This document shows, piece by piece, positions 1-14,639 of a stretch of 64,000 bases of DNA. The translations under genes were made by a program, and so were the position numbers. Source of the stretch: Takifugu bimaculatus. Taxonomy: Eukaryota > Chordata > Actinopteri > Tetraodontiformes > Tetraodontidae. The notes beneath the pieces were generated by a model. The model saw only the letters and a list, made by a program, of their open reading frames with translations. It had not been told where the DNA came from and searched no databases. The stretch is taken from positions 4,089,796 through 4,153,795 of the forward strand of contig CP034976.1 of the NCBI GenBank assembly GCA_004026145.2, in the 5' to 3' direction. Position 1 is the first letter of the stretch. Each line of letters opens with the position of its first letter.

Positions 1-3000
1 AGCAACATGACTTCACCTGACTGTTTCACAGAATCAAACAGTTCTCATCTGTTAAAGCGTTTAAGACAAGAAGTCCCAGAAAGGTACATCGAACTCATTT
101 TACTCAAGAGCAGAAGTGATTTGTGTGTTGAAATAAGCAGCAGAACTGCCTCAGTATGAATATGCAGCATGTTGGTGGTAAAATAATCACCACGCAGGAA
201 TAATGTCTCAATTCCCAGGTTCCTTTGCTGCCACGTTTACCACTGAAACAACGCCGGACATGTTTTTTTATGTACAAATCTATGTGGGGCATTAGGTGCG
301 GTGAAGAGATGTGTGCTTCAAATCATGCTCTGCACCCTCGGGGAGTTGTGGTATTAAATAAGACCTACCTTTGGAACATTAGTGGAATTCAATATGTGCA
401 ATGTAATTATTCTGCTCAATAAGCCACTGGAGGAGGATATTCCATTTAGTGCATGCTCTAAAGAAGGTACATTCAAATGCTTTTATCTACACACAATATA
501 AGCAAACATGCTACTGGTTAAGAGGGGGGGAAATTACATGCATTTTTAACAAGGTTGTTGCTTTTTTTATGATTAACACTGGAGTGATTATGCATTTTAG
601 TGCTGCTAGGGGAAGATGGAGGGAATGATTGAAAAATATCAAATTATTACTTGTTTAATGTTCTAGGAAATGCGAGATCCACCAGTAAAAAGGGCAAAAA
701 TGCCAAGCAGGTGTCTCAGCGTTCCTGAAACAACACATCTGCTTTTATAAGGGGACTGAGATTTAATCAGCACTTATTTGAAGCATTGCAGCAAAACAAA
801 TGGCGAACTTTTTGCCAGCTTTCCTCAATAACGTTAGTGTCTCAGTAGCTGGAAAGCCGCCGAAATGAGCAGCAGGCAGAAGAGGCGTCACAAAAGGTCA
901 ATATTTTAATGCAACATCCAAAATAGCATTTTAGTTGCCGTCATATTGTGCTGCAGAGCTGCTGTCTCACTAGTTCAAAACATCAAGGGTTTCGGAGGGG
1001 AAAGAAGGAGGGGTTTGGGGGGGGTATGAATTTCATGCTGTCCCAGTTGCTTAAAATGATTCTCTCAATAATGTATTAGAGCATCTTGTTTATTATTTAC
1101 TGTTTACATAGCTCAACGCATGCTGCTTTTGTGAGGTGACACTCTCACCCTCGCCGTCTGCGCAGAGCAGGCGAAACAACAGACCGCGCAGACAGACGAG
1201 CCAGCCCCGCCAGCCAAAAACAGGCAGCCAACCAGACCGGCAGCCACGTGCTCCACGCCACGCTCAGTTGATGCAAAGGCGCTGGACTGAGAAATAAAAG
1301 ACATCTCGGTTCATAGGAGTTGTTGTACACGCATCCTGAGGTTGTCAAAGAAAGACACACACATGCACAGAGGGGGTTGGAAATAGGGTGGGAGCGGGAG
1401 CGCTGCCTCCCTGGGGTGCAGATATTAATATGTATGCAGGCACCTAACTGGTCAGTACCAAACTCATCTGTTTGCTCATTTTTATTTTTTCCTTCGGAGT
1501 GATTCTTTTGTGTATTCGGAGAGGGTCAAGCAAGGGTCCTAACAGGTAATACAAGGGGTCTTTACTCTAATACGGCAAACCATGTGATAGGAGGGGGGGG
1601 GGGTTGTTGGCTTTTCTTGGGGAAAACGACAATAACATGGCACAGAGGTTGTGAAGATGATAAACCATTTTTAAACAGCTAAAAGATTGATCCTTATTGA
1701 AATCGTTCCTCTCACTGAATTGGTTTACAGCTGAAAGCAGCGTGATTTAAATTCTTCCTGAGTACTGGTGTGAGAAAGATTCACTACATGACTAAAATTC
1801 AAAGCAAGAGATATTTATGGTCCCATCCAAGCATTTGAATTTGCAAAATCACCTGGAATATGTGTCACAAGCTTAACAGCATCAAATGTAGCAGTGAGGT
1901 ACCGAGGGAAGCATAGATATCAATATTCCCAATCCTAAGATTCTTCTAGAATTCAATATCTAATTACCAGCACTAGTTAGTTTTGTGGTGGTTTATATAA
2001 AATAGCTGCTAACCTGGACTGTTCCTTTCATACATGTAATGTGGACTTTTCCGGGGAGGGGATGCACAGAGAAATGAATTTGAAATTACACCAAAAAAGA
2101 AAAAAAAGGGGGGCTCTGTGGTCATAGCAGACAATAATTACAACTTCTTGTGGAGACATTAAAGTAAATCAGCTCCCAGGCCAATTTCTTAGAAGAAATA
2201 GAGGTACGCACTCGTGCACGAGCGCACAAACACACTCACCCAACCCACTCGTACTGTACTTGGAAAACAAAAACAACCACACACATGTACACACACACAT
2301 CCAGCATTTTCAAAGTCATAAAACGAGGGGACTTCAAATGCAGCTATTTGTTTGGGGCCTGTTGTCGTGGGAATAGTCAGTGCGACTGTGCTGGTTCATT
2401 AGAATTCCTTTCAAGTTGTGGAGTGCGGCCTCCCTGTGTTCCTCTCCCCATATTCCCTGACCCCAATGCATCTCCGTGGGGCTGAGGTAGGGCGGGGCAC
2501 TGGGAGGGGATGGTGGGGAGGGTGGGAGTTGTGGTTGGAAGTAAAGCACAGACACAAACACACTTCTGGAGGTGTGAGCACAGCATCGCAAACACACTCC
2601 GGAAAGAGGCACTTGAACTGGATGTGAAGTCACCAGAACTCACACAAAAAGAGAGTAAAACACACTTGCCTTAGCAGACACACAGTGTATTAATACAGAT
2701 AAACAAACACACACACACACACACACACACACAGAGCTCTCCTCCCTAACAGTGTCACCTCGCTACATCACCCTCTCAGGGATGCAGGGGGAGGTTCGCC
2801 TCAGCAGGCACGGCACAACGCTCAGTCACAGGAGAGACTGCGAGGTTGTGTTTTTGCCACCAGAGATGGTGGCAGGGAAATTGTTTGTGTAATGCACCTG
2901 GATCTTTTCTGGCACACATATAATTACTCGGCTCATCTGCTGCAAGAGCTGCTAAATGTTGCCTGGAAAGTCCTTCAGATGAATTTGGAAGTGGAGGAGG

Positions 3001-5612
3001 GGGAAAATGAGTGACAGTTCAAACGTGACATTAGATTGCACACAGGTTATCCAATTAGTGTTAATAGTTATTTTTCCATTCCTAATTTATATAACTATAT
3101 TTACTTTATTATTAGAATTTATATCTTTAATGGATGAAAATTGTTATTTTTTATGTCTCTGTAATCTTAATGTTTATATCGTTAAATGCGATTTTAAGAC
3201 ACTAATAGCAAAACGACCAAAAGATCAGCGTAAATGTCAACAGAATAAACAAGGATAACTTTTTCCATTGCCTTTGCACTTAGAGCTGTTAGAGACTTTC
3301 TGAGGATAGGAGAAAATTCAAGTGAATTAGGAAAATTAAATTACAGAGATAGATACTTTTGTGTCGGCTCACGTTTTTCAATTGAAAATATGGCACTTGT
3401 TTAACCCCCGATCTGTACGAGTAGGTGTTTTTTTGTGGGGTTTTTTTTTTTCTTTTCTTAAACTCAGTTGGAGTGAGGTCACTTTGGCAGGCTGAGTTCC
3501 CGGACGAGACCCCAGCGGGCGCCAGACTGCAGGGAGAGGGACGCGGAGCTGCTGCCCGTCACAGCCCACTGGTCACCTGACGGGCCCCAAGGCCTGCCAG
3601 ACTGACACCAGCCCCGGCCAGGCAGGAGGTAGGAAGGGGGCAGTGGAGGGGGCAAACGGAGGTGGACACTGGCACAGGGGACAATCAGTATCCAATGAAT
3701 TTATCCATCTCATGTAGCAGGATGGAGAGGACAATCGATAGGGTGCCACTGAGCCTCCTGTTGGCATGTAAGGTTGTTTCAGGCGACACAGGGATCATGA
3801 TAACAACAGCAATTATTCAGCAGATAAATGATAGTTTGCAGTACGCAGGTACGATCGCAGTAGAGAAGGAAAAAAAAGGTATCTGGCTGGAAAAGAAAGT
3901 ATCTGTAAAAATGAGATAGAGGAGAAAATGGGATAAAGGCGTGTGTCCCAGCATGTGTCTGGAGGAGGGCAACACTCACAGAGTCTCTCAGGCGTGTCCG
4001 GAGCATGAGCCAAGTACCTCAGCTACATTCACGCGCGCACAAACACACGCTTATACAAGTGCACACACCTGCCTCGCCTTGGCTGCCCTGCCTATGCGCA
4101 TGTGATGCACTCAAACCATCCTGCAATTATAAAGGGCTCGCCAAGTGATTTCAATTCTCTCATTTTCATAATTTTCAGCTAATTTTTGGAACCATGTTTC
4201 ATTTTACGTAAATAAACAGACGCACCTCTGTAGCGTACCTCTACATTTGAAGCCTCCCTATACGTGCAAATCCCTTAAGACACTGGTGCATATTTGCTTC
4301 TTTTTTTTTTTAACACGGTGCATCTAGTGGGACTGGAGGATAGCATAAAAAAAATAAAATAAATAAAAACATTTTGAAAAAAATCACCCATCGTGCAATG
4401 TGTAAACACAAGTCGAAGACTTACCTTGAAGTTATTCAAATTAAAATCAGGACTTGTCGTGTGCAGGCTTGCAGATACATGTTATAAACACGCTGAATGC
4501 CTGCAGACAACCTTGGACGAGCTGATGAGAGGAGCAGGTTGAATCTTATCAAAGGCAGCTTCGCCTTCACTGTAACTTTGCAATTAAATAGTAAATGGAT
4601 CAATGTTTGTATATGTTTGTGTGTGCATGTGTGCATTTGGGGGGCCTCAAGGGCCTGTCCTAATGAGCTATCTGTGTGCATTTCTAACAAGGGCTCAGTG
4701 CAGCGCCCACGGCACTGTCATCCTGGACCGTGGCTGACCTTGCTGAGCTGCTAGGCTGTGTCGTTTGCTATATTTATGGTAGCACCACCAGCATCACGTT
4801 CAGTGTTTCTGCGTGCTTATATTCGCTAGTGTGTGCATTCCAGGAGCGCTGGAGTGCAGGGGGCTCACTCAGGAAGCAAATACTGTGTATATCAGCATAA
4901 TGAATCAAGTGAGAGAGGGAAATAGAAAGAGCAAGAGGGAGGGAGGGAGAAAGCCATTTTCCCTCTGCTGTTTTCATCCCTTCTCTGCAGCCAACCCCCG
5001 TGGTGACTTTTCCTCTATTCTGCGTTTAGATTTTTTTTCCCTTTCTTTCTTTCTTCCCCATATTTTGCCTCTTGTCCCACGTTGCTGAGCCTGATCAGAC
5101 AGGTTGTACCGGACAAAACACTCTGTCAGCTTACTTAATGTGCTGTGTTTTGCATAAAGTATCAACCAACCTAATGAGAAGCTTTGAGTCTGTGTACTCA
5201 CAGCAGATGTAATCACCCATCATGCTTTACTTAATGCCGTGCCACTGTTCACGCAGGCACGTATGAGTTTGGCAGCTAAATCACCAGTGGAACCATAATA
5301 ATGCATGTGGATGGAATCAACTACAGTGGGCCCCCTGTTTGTTTCTGGGCAGGGGAGACAGACAGACACACACACACACACACACACAAACTCAATATGC
5401 AAAGCTCCCCTGCGCTGGGTTAAGGGAGAGGGGCGTGCTGCTGTGAATACTCATCTGAGCCTGGCAGAGGGAGCAGTGTGTATCTCCCCATAACCTCGGG
5501 GCGAGGGGCAGGGGAGAGAGCGCCATTTGCGTGGGACACACATGCAAAAGTGGAAACACATATATCTGAAAGCACAAACCCAAATGCAGCAGTCAGACAT
5601 ATATGCTCATAT

Positions 5613-5616
<4 letters not shown>

Positions 5617-5650
<34 letters not shown>
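5617..5650. repeat. (AC)n microsatellite
   Basis: Uninterrupted AC dinucleotide repeat of about 34 bp in the gene desert. Confidence 0.95.
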
Positions 5651-5652
<2 letters not shown>

Positions 5653-7183
5653 ATAAGCGAAAGAGCACGACGGGGAGGGGGACGCTGTGACCAAAAGTAA
5701 AGTTTTAATTCGGTCCTCAGGGACACTGCTTACTCATCCAACTCCCCCAAGGACTGACTTCCTCTGAAATCTATTCAAATCACATCTCTCCTCCGCCTTT
5801 TATTGCATTTCTCATATCCCCCATCACAAAGTGACAAATCACCACACATTTCACAGAGCCAACACCACTTTCTCCCCATTTTGGAGAACTGGGAGATTTG
5901 GGGGGATTTTCACTTTTAAAGTGATTAAAGGAACTCATTCTGTCCTTTTTGTTTGCACCCGACTCCGGTAATTTCCATGGTTACGACAGCAGCGACCAGT
6001 TCAAGAGTCCAAAAGTTACATGTCGCTAAAATAAAATAAAATCTTTTATTTGTTTATTGAGCTTCCACTTTCTTGCTACTCCCACATGCCCACAAATCTC
6101 ATACAATGTGTCGGATCCCCCACGCAGCTCTAGAAGCTCACACACTTTTGCTCTACCTCTAAAACTCTTATCACAGCACCACATTCGATCCAGCCCTCCC
6201 TCCAAATCACACAGGCCCACAACCATACAAACACACTCCGACACTCAAAGCCTCACATTTCCTGGCTGTGTTCACTCCTCCGTTCTCAATAAAACAGGTG
6301 ATGAGAGCATTGAGGTTTAATTAGTTTATGCAGACGTATTGAAGCTGGTGGGACAGGCAGCCTTGTTATTATTTCTCTGCCAGCCCTCTGCAGACACACA
6401 CACACACACATACAACGACAATGACACATACAATGTTGCCTGCTGCATCCACCACGATCATCTGAGGTGGTTTCGGGGGGAGGTGAAATGGTGGGGTGGG
6501 TGAGTCTGGATGAGAAAGGGGGTGTCAGAATGAAGAGAGTCCGTGTGCAAGTGTGAGATGAGAGGAAAAGAAGCACCACTTGATATATTCGTAATGTTCC
6601 TTAATATTTTCATTTTGATGTAATTTGTGGCCCCGGTTTTTTAAATATCCGCTCTGTAATAATGTTTAATTTCAAGGGTCAGTCTGCCAAGGAGTATATT
6701 AAAGCTGATAAAACTCATTTTCCACAGGCCCAATATCATGCCCAGATCAGGTTAGGAGGCCAGCTTCCCTGAATATTTCATCTTTTATCATGCCGATAAT
6801 GGGGAGATGACAGAGGCGCATTATTACAATGAGAGAATTGCTCATTTTCCTGATGGGGAGGGCTGCCTGGCTGCTTCGGCTGCCTGCTTCCCTGGCTGCG
6901 TGCATCAATGACTGGCTGGGGCTGCTGAAAAGCCAAGGGCTCCGCGGAGTGTTTGTCGCAATAAAAGAAATTCTTCCCTGGGAGAGGTGACGAGTAGAGA
7001 GGTGGAAAAGAAGCAGGAGGGGATAGAGAAATGACAGAATGTGGGAGAGAGAAAGAGAGAGAGGGAGAAAGGAAGAGATGAGAGTGAAAGTGAGAGAGAG
7101 GAAGGCAACTTTCTTCATCCACTTCACTTATTTGATTGCGATGAATAATAAATGTGTGGGCTTGCAGTCAGGGAGGTAAGCAA

Positions 7184-7209
7184 TGTGTGTGTGTGTGTGT
7201 GTGTGTGTT
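7184..7209. repeat. (GT)n microsatellite
   Basis: Uninterrupted GT repeat of about 26 bp just upstream of the putative conserved non-coding block at 7240-7990. Confidence 0.95.
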
Positions 7210-7239
7210 AGAATGATGTGCAGGGTAGGGGGCTAGGTA

Positions 7240-7990
7240 ATAATCATAGATTTCAAGAGGGTCCCGTTCCAAATTAACCCATTTAATTGAGCCATTAGTA
7301 AAGAACAAAGCTCAGGCTATGGGTGATGCTGAAGAACAGAGTGTATATGAGCATGGGGCGGTGGTTGGGTTGGGGGTGGGGGGTGGGGGCTCCAGTCCAT
7401 CAACAGTATTGGGTATGGAATCGGCCCCGCACGCAAATCGCTAACCGGGCCATCTCTGGCGCCAGACCAGCTTTAATAAATGGGCCCAATCAAGGCTGCT
7501 CTGGGGACCACCTGTGTCCCACACAGGTCAGAACCATTAGACCCACATTAGAGTGCCCTGATAGACGCAGGCGCCACTCCAGCCACCCCAATAATGAGGA
7601 TAATAAACGTACCATAATGGCATATTTATAGGCCGGAAGGGAAAAGAGGATTGTGGCTGCCGCGTTTGGGTTCTTCTGCATAAGAGGCAGAATAAGAGCA
7701 AAAACTCTTCATTCAGAAGCAGGTGACTGAGTGAAACTGTGCACCTTTAAGCACCGCACAATATCATAGCCCGTGATTTCAATTACCGACATGATTACGG
7801 GACTTAATCCTTCATATATAAAGCCTGTAATAAAAGACGCTGCAAATGACTAAAGCAGGAGTGATCAGAATAAAATTACTCACGAGAGACCCAGATTTCC
7901 ATTTCCACTGAGCACGCTCTGTGAAAGATCTGTCACACACCAGGTGGGCCTATCTTGGCATTTAATATGTTAATCTGAAATCTTCCTCTT
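7240..7990. promoter_or_regulatory. Putative conserved non-coding element (enhancer-like block)
   Basis: About 750 bp without simple repeats and without a credible coding frame. It is dense in short AT-rich homeodomain-like words (TAATAATCAT, TTTAATTGAGCCATTAG, CCATAATGGCATATTTATAG), SOX-like AACAAAG and GC-containing words between them. This composition is typical of vertebrate developmental enhancers and unlike the low-complexity flanks. The call rests on composition and on the expected location in a pou3f1-side desert; cross-species conservation was not tested. Confidence 0.4.
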
Positions 7991-9030
7991 CATTCAACTA
8001 TCCTAGTACGACCACAGCGTTGATGGAATTTCCTCCCTTTTTCTCTCATAACACTTTTTTTATGACGCCAAAGGCTCTGAATACCAGAATGTATGCTGGG
8101 AATTCCAAAATGAAGGAAAATCTTAAATCAATTAGTCATTTAAACATTCCGTTCTAAACCAAATATGTGTGGGCTCTACTTTAAAAACGGCTTCTCCCTC
8201 AGTAAAGGGAGGAGGTGGGGAGGGGGGAGCTAGAGCTTAGTATTATACCTTAACTTTTTATAGGATTTGAGGTGTCCCTTGAGTTTCCTCCACACTGATA
8301 TTGTGCTGCTAGTCACATCAGCTAAAACTGTAAAAAAAAATGTTCCTCGTCGTAGACATTAGGGCTTTGAACGTAATAACGTACTCTGTGCTGTCCATGG
8401 TGCTGAACTTGAACCCTAACGGGGTTCCGAAATCAGTTCTTTTCTCTCATATAAAGATCACCATTCCATTAGGATCTATGATTAAATAGATAAGATAATA
8501 TTGCATTTATAGTTTTACCTGTAAATTTAAAGAAAATTTGAAACATTTGACTAAACAGAGGTAACAGATTTCTTCTATTTTTTCAGCTGTTTCTCTTCGA
8601 ATGAATTTTAAATAAAATAAAATCTCATTATGTCTACTTGTCTTTTTATACCCTTGTTTTACAGTGTTATGAAATACATTCACTCATGTCATTGAGAAAT
8701 ACTCTGTACTCTGTTCTGTGAACACAACTTTATGTAATATCCATCAAAACTTTATCCAATAATGCCAGTAAAGAGTAAATGAACTCATTACTGACAAAAT
8801 ATCAGCAATAGTAGTAGTATAAAACAAAATAACTGCCACTTTGCCATAGGCAAAATGCACAAAATAACAGTTAGCAAACTGGAAGTTGAAAAAGGAAACC
8901 CTCACATTCACTGGGTGGCCTTAATTCAATTTCATTTAGTTTGTTTGCACATCACTGCCTCCCCTCTTTGAAGTTCAAATTTACAGCCTAGAGTGACCCA
9001 CATATTTTAGTTCTGGTGTAGCTCTATTAG

Positions 9031-9079
<49 letters not shown>

Positions 9080-9088
9080 GTCATCATC
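9031..9088. repeat. (CAT)n trinucleotide microsatellite
   Basis: About 19 tandem CAT/ATC units with one CGT interruption near the 3' end. Confidence 0.95.
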
Positions 9089-10054
9089 AACATTATTATT
9101 TCTTTCAGGGACAGTGCTGTCAAGTGCTAAGCTAAGAAAAATGATGTAACCTTCTACATATGGATTTAGAAGGTTTACTTCCTGACATTAATAGCAAAAT
9201 ATACATTTACATTAGTTCTTCTAGCATCAAGATATGATGCCTATAGCTGATTTTAGCTTAGATAGCAGAAGGAACACAGGACACAGCGGTCTGTGCTCCG
9301 AGCTGAGGGTAATGTGGCGTTCCCTTTATCAGAGCATTGCATAAAACTCTGTTGACCAGGTATTAGAGCAGCCATTCAGATGATTATCTCCTAATGACAA
9401 AAGGCTGTGGGGCTGCTTTACTGTCAGATTTGGCCATAATGCATACAATACATAATAATACGCAATACATACATTCCACATACAAAGTCATGTGTGATTC
9501 CAAGCTTGTGTTTTAAAGAATGCATAACAAGCAAAGCCTAAATATCCTTAGCAACCCTCCTTAGAAGGTGCCAGACACTTTGGGTACATCCCCGTGGAGA
9601 TTAAGAGGAAGTGATGAGTATCCCAAAGGCCAACAAAGGTCACTACTGACCGACATGATTGCCAATGACCCCGGGGAAGGAAGGGATGGAGTCAATATGT
9701 CTGGACCCCCACCCTAATAAATTAAAAAAAAAAAAAAAAACTGTCAGTGCGTCTGAGGGGTGGGTGGAAGGTGGTGCACTGGGCCGGAGTGGGGGTTAGG
9801 GGGAAGTGGGTGATGGTGGGTACCAGACTGGGGCACCTCAGGGGACTTTTGGAGAGGAAGAGCCATGCTCCATGTCTCCTGCTACCAACCGTAGTTCCCT
9901 CATTTGATTGTGTATCCATGAATAATGCATGAAGGATGGGACTGAAGGAAGGGGGAGGATGGAGGGACTGGGAGGGGGGACCTCAACCTTAAAGGGGCCC
10001 TGCCACAGTGGGAGTCATTACCGATGAACAACCACACTGATGAGCCAGAGAGGT

Positions 10055-10075
10055 GGGGGGGGGGGGGGGGGGGGG
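10055..10075. repeat. Poly-G homopolymer, 21 bases
   Basis: An uninterrupted run of 21 G residues. Such runs are prone to consensus length error and can form G-quadruplexes. Confidence 0.9.
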
Positions 10076-11159
10076 TACGGGAGATGGGGATTGAATGGAA
10101 AAGCAAAACAAACAAGTTATGAAAAATAGAAATAAGAATGTCATGAAACCAAGCATCTGAAATACTTCAAGCCCGCTGCTTATTGGGTGTTTTCCTCCTC
10201 TGCTTTCATCGCTCTGTAGATGTTTTGCTGTTGTTTTCATCTGTTCATTCATCTATCAATAATTCAAACAAGGAAAAACCTCAACATCAGTGTTTCTGTT
10301 TTTCAATGAATTTCATGTGTACACATAACAGCGGTGAGAAGATTACAGAAACGCAGAAAAGATGCTCTGCGCTCTACAAAGTAAAGTACCCTCTAATCAA
10401 AGAGATGAATTGTGGTTTTGTGGTATCTCATTCTGCCACCGCTGACTCCTGGGTCATACCTGTCCTCAACCCCTTCTTATATCAAAGCTGTCAGAAATCC
10501 TCAAGTGGCACTTGGAGGGTTTATTTTTTTCTCAAACCAAATTTGGTTATTTCCTCTTTACTCAGAAAATGTGTAGGATAATGAATAAAGGTTTACATTC
10601 ATGTTCTGTGGTCTGAGTTTCTGTCGAAATACCTGTATGGCCAAGCATCTTTTTAGCAGTAGTGACTATAGGAAAAGACTCAATTAGAACGCTGAATTAT
10701 GTATGATATAAATCCTGGTTATGCTTGATGTATTGGACCCAGTGTTACTACACACTTCCACAATGGAGTAACATTACCAAAAACACCTCTTCTATAACAT
10801 ATTGGAGTGAAAAATGTGTGTGTGTTACCATGCAGGCCTTATATTTTCACTTTTTTTAGAAAGTTGCTATGAGTTGGTAAGAGTACACTTCCTGTACCTT
10901 CTTTGAAAGAAGAAAAAGAGCCCCCGCAGTGATGTACAGTCCAGCGGGCTCACCATTAGACAATGACTTAAACTTTAGAAGGTGAAAGAGATTTATGCTT
11001 CCAAATCCATAGAAACACAATTTCTTCTCACAGATGTACATTAATGGTGCACGAGGGGCGTGGGAGAGGAAAATGAGCAGAGCCATCCAGGCGGTATTGC
11101 TGCTGCTAGCCATGTGTTCATGCGCTTGCTGTGCAGGTGTGTGTGTGTAAGCCATTCCT

Positions 11160-11480
11160 GTGGCAGCGGCTAAGGCGTCGTAGCAGGGCTAGGTGTTATC
11201 ACTCATTCTGATTCCGTATTACAGCATGACGAATGGGCCCCCGCGGGCCGGTGAGCGTCGCCGCACGCTTATTACCGCAGCTCTTAAGTGGGAGTTGATT
11301 TAGCTTAAATAGGTTGTTTCATAAGGAGAAGACACCAGCCCTGTCACCACTGCTCTGCTCCTCGCTGCAGCAAACTGCCACTCTAATTGAATAATGCCTC
11401 CTCTACGTACCTATTAGGGTGCTTAGGTACATAGTGTGCCCCAATAATTGCTTATACAACCTGGCTAATTTGGCCTTCAC
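11160..11480. promoter_or_regulatory. Putative conserved non-coding element
   Basis: A repeat-free block with a GC-rich core (around GGGCCCCCGCGGGCCGG) followed by homeodomain/POU-like words such as CTAATTGAATAATGCC and CCAATAATTGC. It has no credible coding frame. It is called by motif density only, and alignment to other fish genomes would be decisive. Confidence 0.35.
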
Positions 11481-14400
11481 CCCTTGTGCACATGCAATCA
11501 CACATGCATACGCACAACCCTGTGCTCCCCAGTGTGTGATATTCGTGCTGTAAATGTAATCCACACTATGTGCTCTATGATTGCAAGTATTTTACAGCTT
11601 TCCATGTTTGAAAATATTAGCAAAAACAAAACAAATAGGCCTATATTTGAGTCATAAATTCAGGATTTAAGGCTGCATATCTAATTTGATATTCCTTTAA
11701 CCTGAATCCAATGGAATCACGGGATTCTGAATGCTATAAAAGTGCAAATAGACCTACACTATAAAGGATTAGTGTTTCATTAGCATATCACAGGGAGATA
11801 TTTGAGCGTGCATGTTCCAATAATACGGGTGCTGTGGTGTTTCAGCGTGGAGGTGGTTACGATGGGAGGAGGTTTGGAGAAAGGCATTTCGATTAACGAA
11901 ACACTGATCCGTTTCCCTGTCTGTTTTGGCTTTAAGAGATTATTGCTGATGCAACAGAGCGATGGCATGTGAATTGTGTGCCGCTCCAGGTGGAACCTGT
12001 GCCAGCGCTCTGTAAGTGAACAAGGCACCGTGGATTCTTGCCAGCATCAACATGCTCCCGGGGAAGGCAAAGTTGGCCGTCAATCATGAGCCCTCAAACG
12101 GAAACGCACGCGTTCCTCATTTACCCCCACCACTCTTCGCTTAGTTCGTCAGACAGACACAAGGATATTCACCCATCTGCACACATGCACAGACATTGGC
12201 AGGGGGGGGGGGGGCGAAAAGAGGAAGTACTTGAGGGGGGTGGTTTGATCAGACCACTGAATGTCTTGATTAAGCAGCTGCACTCAATTTAACTTTGATT
12301 CCAAGACCTCATGAACGGCATTTGAAAAACCTTGCTCATTCTTTCAGGTTCTAACATGGGTCTTTTTTTCTGGGTTTCAAGGTTTTGCTGTCTGTTGGAC
12401 ATGACGTACTATAGGTATATGCATGAGCGGGGTTGCATTTCAACAGTCCAGCCATCAAATCATGATCTCAAGCTGCGCAATTTAAAAGGGTGATTTTCCT
12501 TTTTATGCACAGCAACCACAATGTTCTTTTTACACCATATATTAAGTGTTTGCTATTTAAATCCTCCATTTGAGAGAAAAAGGCCTATATTTAGGAGGAA
12601 ATCAGGACGGTGAGTTCCTCATCCCTGGCAATCAGGCTCCTACACTTGACCTACAGTTGTACTCTCTACTTACTTTCATACTTTAATTCAAACACCTACA
12701 ACTGTGCACACATGCTTTGCATAAAAGGCGCATAATAAAACGCCCAAATTTCCTCCCACAAATCCATTCTCCACACAGACATCCACATAAACATTTACAG
12801 AATATAAATTCGTACAAAGCACGTGCACACGTGCTCGCACATAAACAGGCCGGTGGGTGCTTTGATGTGCCACCCGCTCGCTTTCCCATGCGTGCTTGCC
12901 GTGCCCTCTGGTTGGCGGTGATTGATGATGGCCATGGCGAGGCAGATCATTTGGGTGGCCCCGTCTACACAGGACGTAAATCAAATCAGGTTTGCTAATG
13001 ATTCTCAGACGCTCATCCGGCAGCTGTAGCCATAAGTTGGGTTTTTCACAGAGGGACAAAAGAAACATCAATAAGTCCCTGAATGATTTTATTTGACCAT
13101 CAGTTTAATGGATTTATGTCTGTTTTGTCTAAAGATTCCCTTAATGAGAGAGTGTCACGTCTCTCTGGGAAAAATCACCTGTGCTGCATCTCAAATGCGA
13201 AACCAATGCACGTGTGACTCCCTACGCATATGCGACTGTGATGCAAGCTGATGAAATGTAGCCGAAGATGGAAAAGAATCCTTCGCTGGAACATCAGCTC
13301 TCTCCCTAAATATGACAAAACAATCAAACAGGTTCTGTTGACAAACCCGACCCACAGTGGCACCGAAGTGACTCCGAGGTCTGAGGATCCGAGCCCTCGG
13401 ATCTCTGGAGATGACCCATTACAGCGTTTCATTAAAGTGCCTGGTCAATGAACAGCCTTGAGTTGTTCATAATTTATGATGCCATTACAAACTAATTAGT
13501 GCCACCATCGCCCTGCCCCTTTGGCATTTGAGGCCTTTGGCGGTTTAGAGGCGCAACACTGACAACATGGGTGTAAAGTCCATCTGGGCATACCACCTTA
13601 ATATGTTTAGAAATGTAGACATTCCTTTTAAATCAGCCATTTTGGCCTTTTCACTGTGTCGCTGTGGCCTCAAAAATGATTTGGCTTGATACCCGTTAGA
13701 ATATTTTGTCTCTCCCCTCCAAGACTCAAATGTAAAGGATCCAAAATCGAACTCAAGGACTCCTGCACTTGCAAGTGTGTGCCAACATGTGCTTAGGATT
13801 CAGATCTGTTTAGGATTTTAGGAGGCATTCCGAATTGTGAGGGTCACGTTCAGCATCAGTCATGAATGAAAGAAAGAAAAACTAGTTTTGAGGAGCACTG
13901 CTGAGGTGCCCTTGAGCGATGTACCCAACCTCAAAATGTTCAGCCTGCCTGTCAAGGGTGGGTGAGCGTATTGACTCTGATACCTCTCCCTCAATGACTG
14001 CATGTGCATATGATCTTTGAACATTTCTAAGGTCTGATAAAGGATTCTTCCTTTGCCAATTTGCCTTCAAATTTCCTTATTGAACATAACGCGTGTAAAA
14101 GATGTGCATCATCTGCTCATGGACAAGTGTGCACACAGCAGAGAGTGACTGTCCTCAGCAACTTGTCTGCAAGATACAAAGGGGGGGTCTCATCAAAGCC
14201 ATGTGCAGCCATGCATGAAAGTCAATCCTCCGCTTGTGTGTGCTTTATTTATTCATTAGTGACACGCAGCTTGAAAAGGAAGAAGAAGAAAAAAAAATAC
14301 AAGAAAGTTCCATTCAAATAAGCAGGAGGTCCCCGGAGCGAGATTCTAAGAGAGAGAGAGAAACAAGGAGAGGAGAGATAAAAGTGTGTGGATGTGTATG

Positions 14401-14639
14401 GTGTTGAAAACAGGGTGTTGGAAAGTGAGATGAGGAAAGAGTGGGATGACTTCTTTTAATTTGGGGAACCCCTCGGGGGAAATCGAGCCCGTGAACACAC
14501 AATTACGACAGTCATCAGTGAAGCGCGCATGTGAGGAAGTGGGGCGGTGAGCGTTAAAAAAAAGAAGTGTCGGGATGGAGAAGGAGGAAATGATTTGAAG
14601 TATTATTATCTAAACTCTCTGCCGCCCCCCTCCCCCACA
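11481..14639. other. Gene desert, segment 3: no gene recognised
   Basis: Intergenic sequence with short G runs (about 12201-12213) and short A-rich runs. The part from 12,900 to 13,520 has scattered TAATTA-type words and may contain regulatory DNA. No RNA gene or coding exon could be supported. Confidence 0.55.

Larger units (their letters stand above)
1..7239. other. Gene desert, segment 1: no gene recognised
   Basis: No open frame here shows family resemblance, exon-like splice framing or a domain; the open frames are short and mostly arise from microsatellites and purine/pyrimidine-rich tracts. The stretch holds (CA)n tracts at about 2707-2733, 5366-5388 and 5617-5650, a G run at 1593-1603 and A-rich runs near 2091-2107. 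The interval 2860-3000 mixes AT-rich homeodomain-like words with E-box-like words and could be a regulatory element, but nothing proves it. Confidence 0.6.
7991..11159. other. Gene desert, segment 2: no gene recognised
   Basis: AT-rich intergenic sequence. It contains the (CAT)n repeat at 9031-9088, an A run near 9724-9740 and a 21-base G run at 10055-10075. The open frames here, including a 132-codon one at 10183-10581, show no recognisable family signature and are treated as chance. Confidence 0.6.

Noticed and set aside
10183..10581. 132-codon plus-strand open frame in the desert
   Set aside because: Ordinary length for chance in 64 kb, no family signature, no transcription signals; not strong enough to call a gene.
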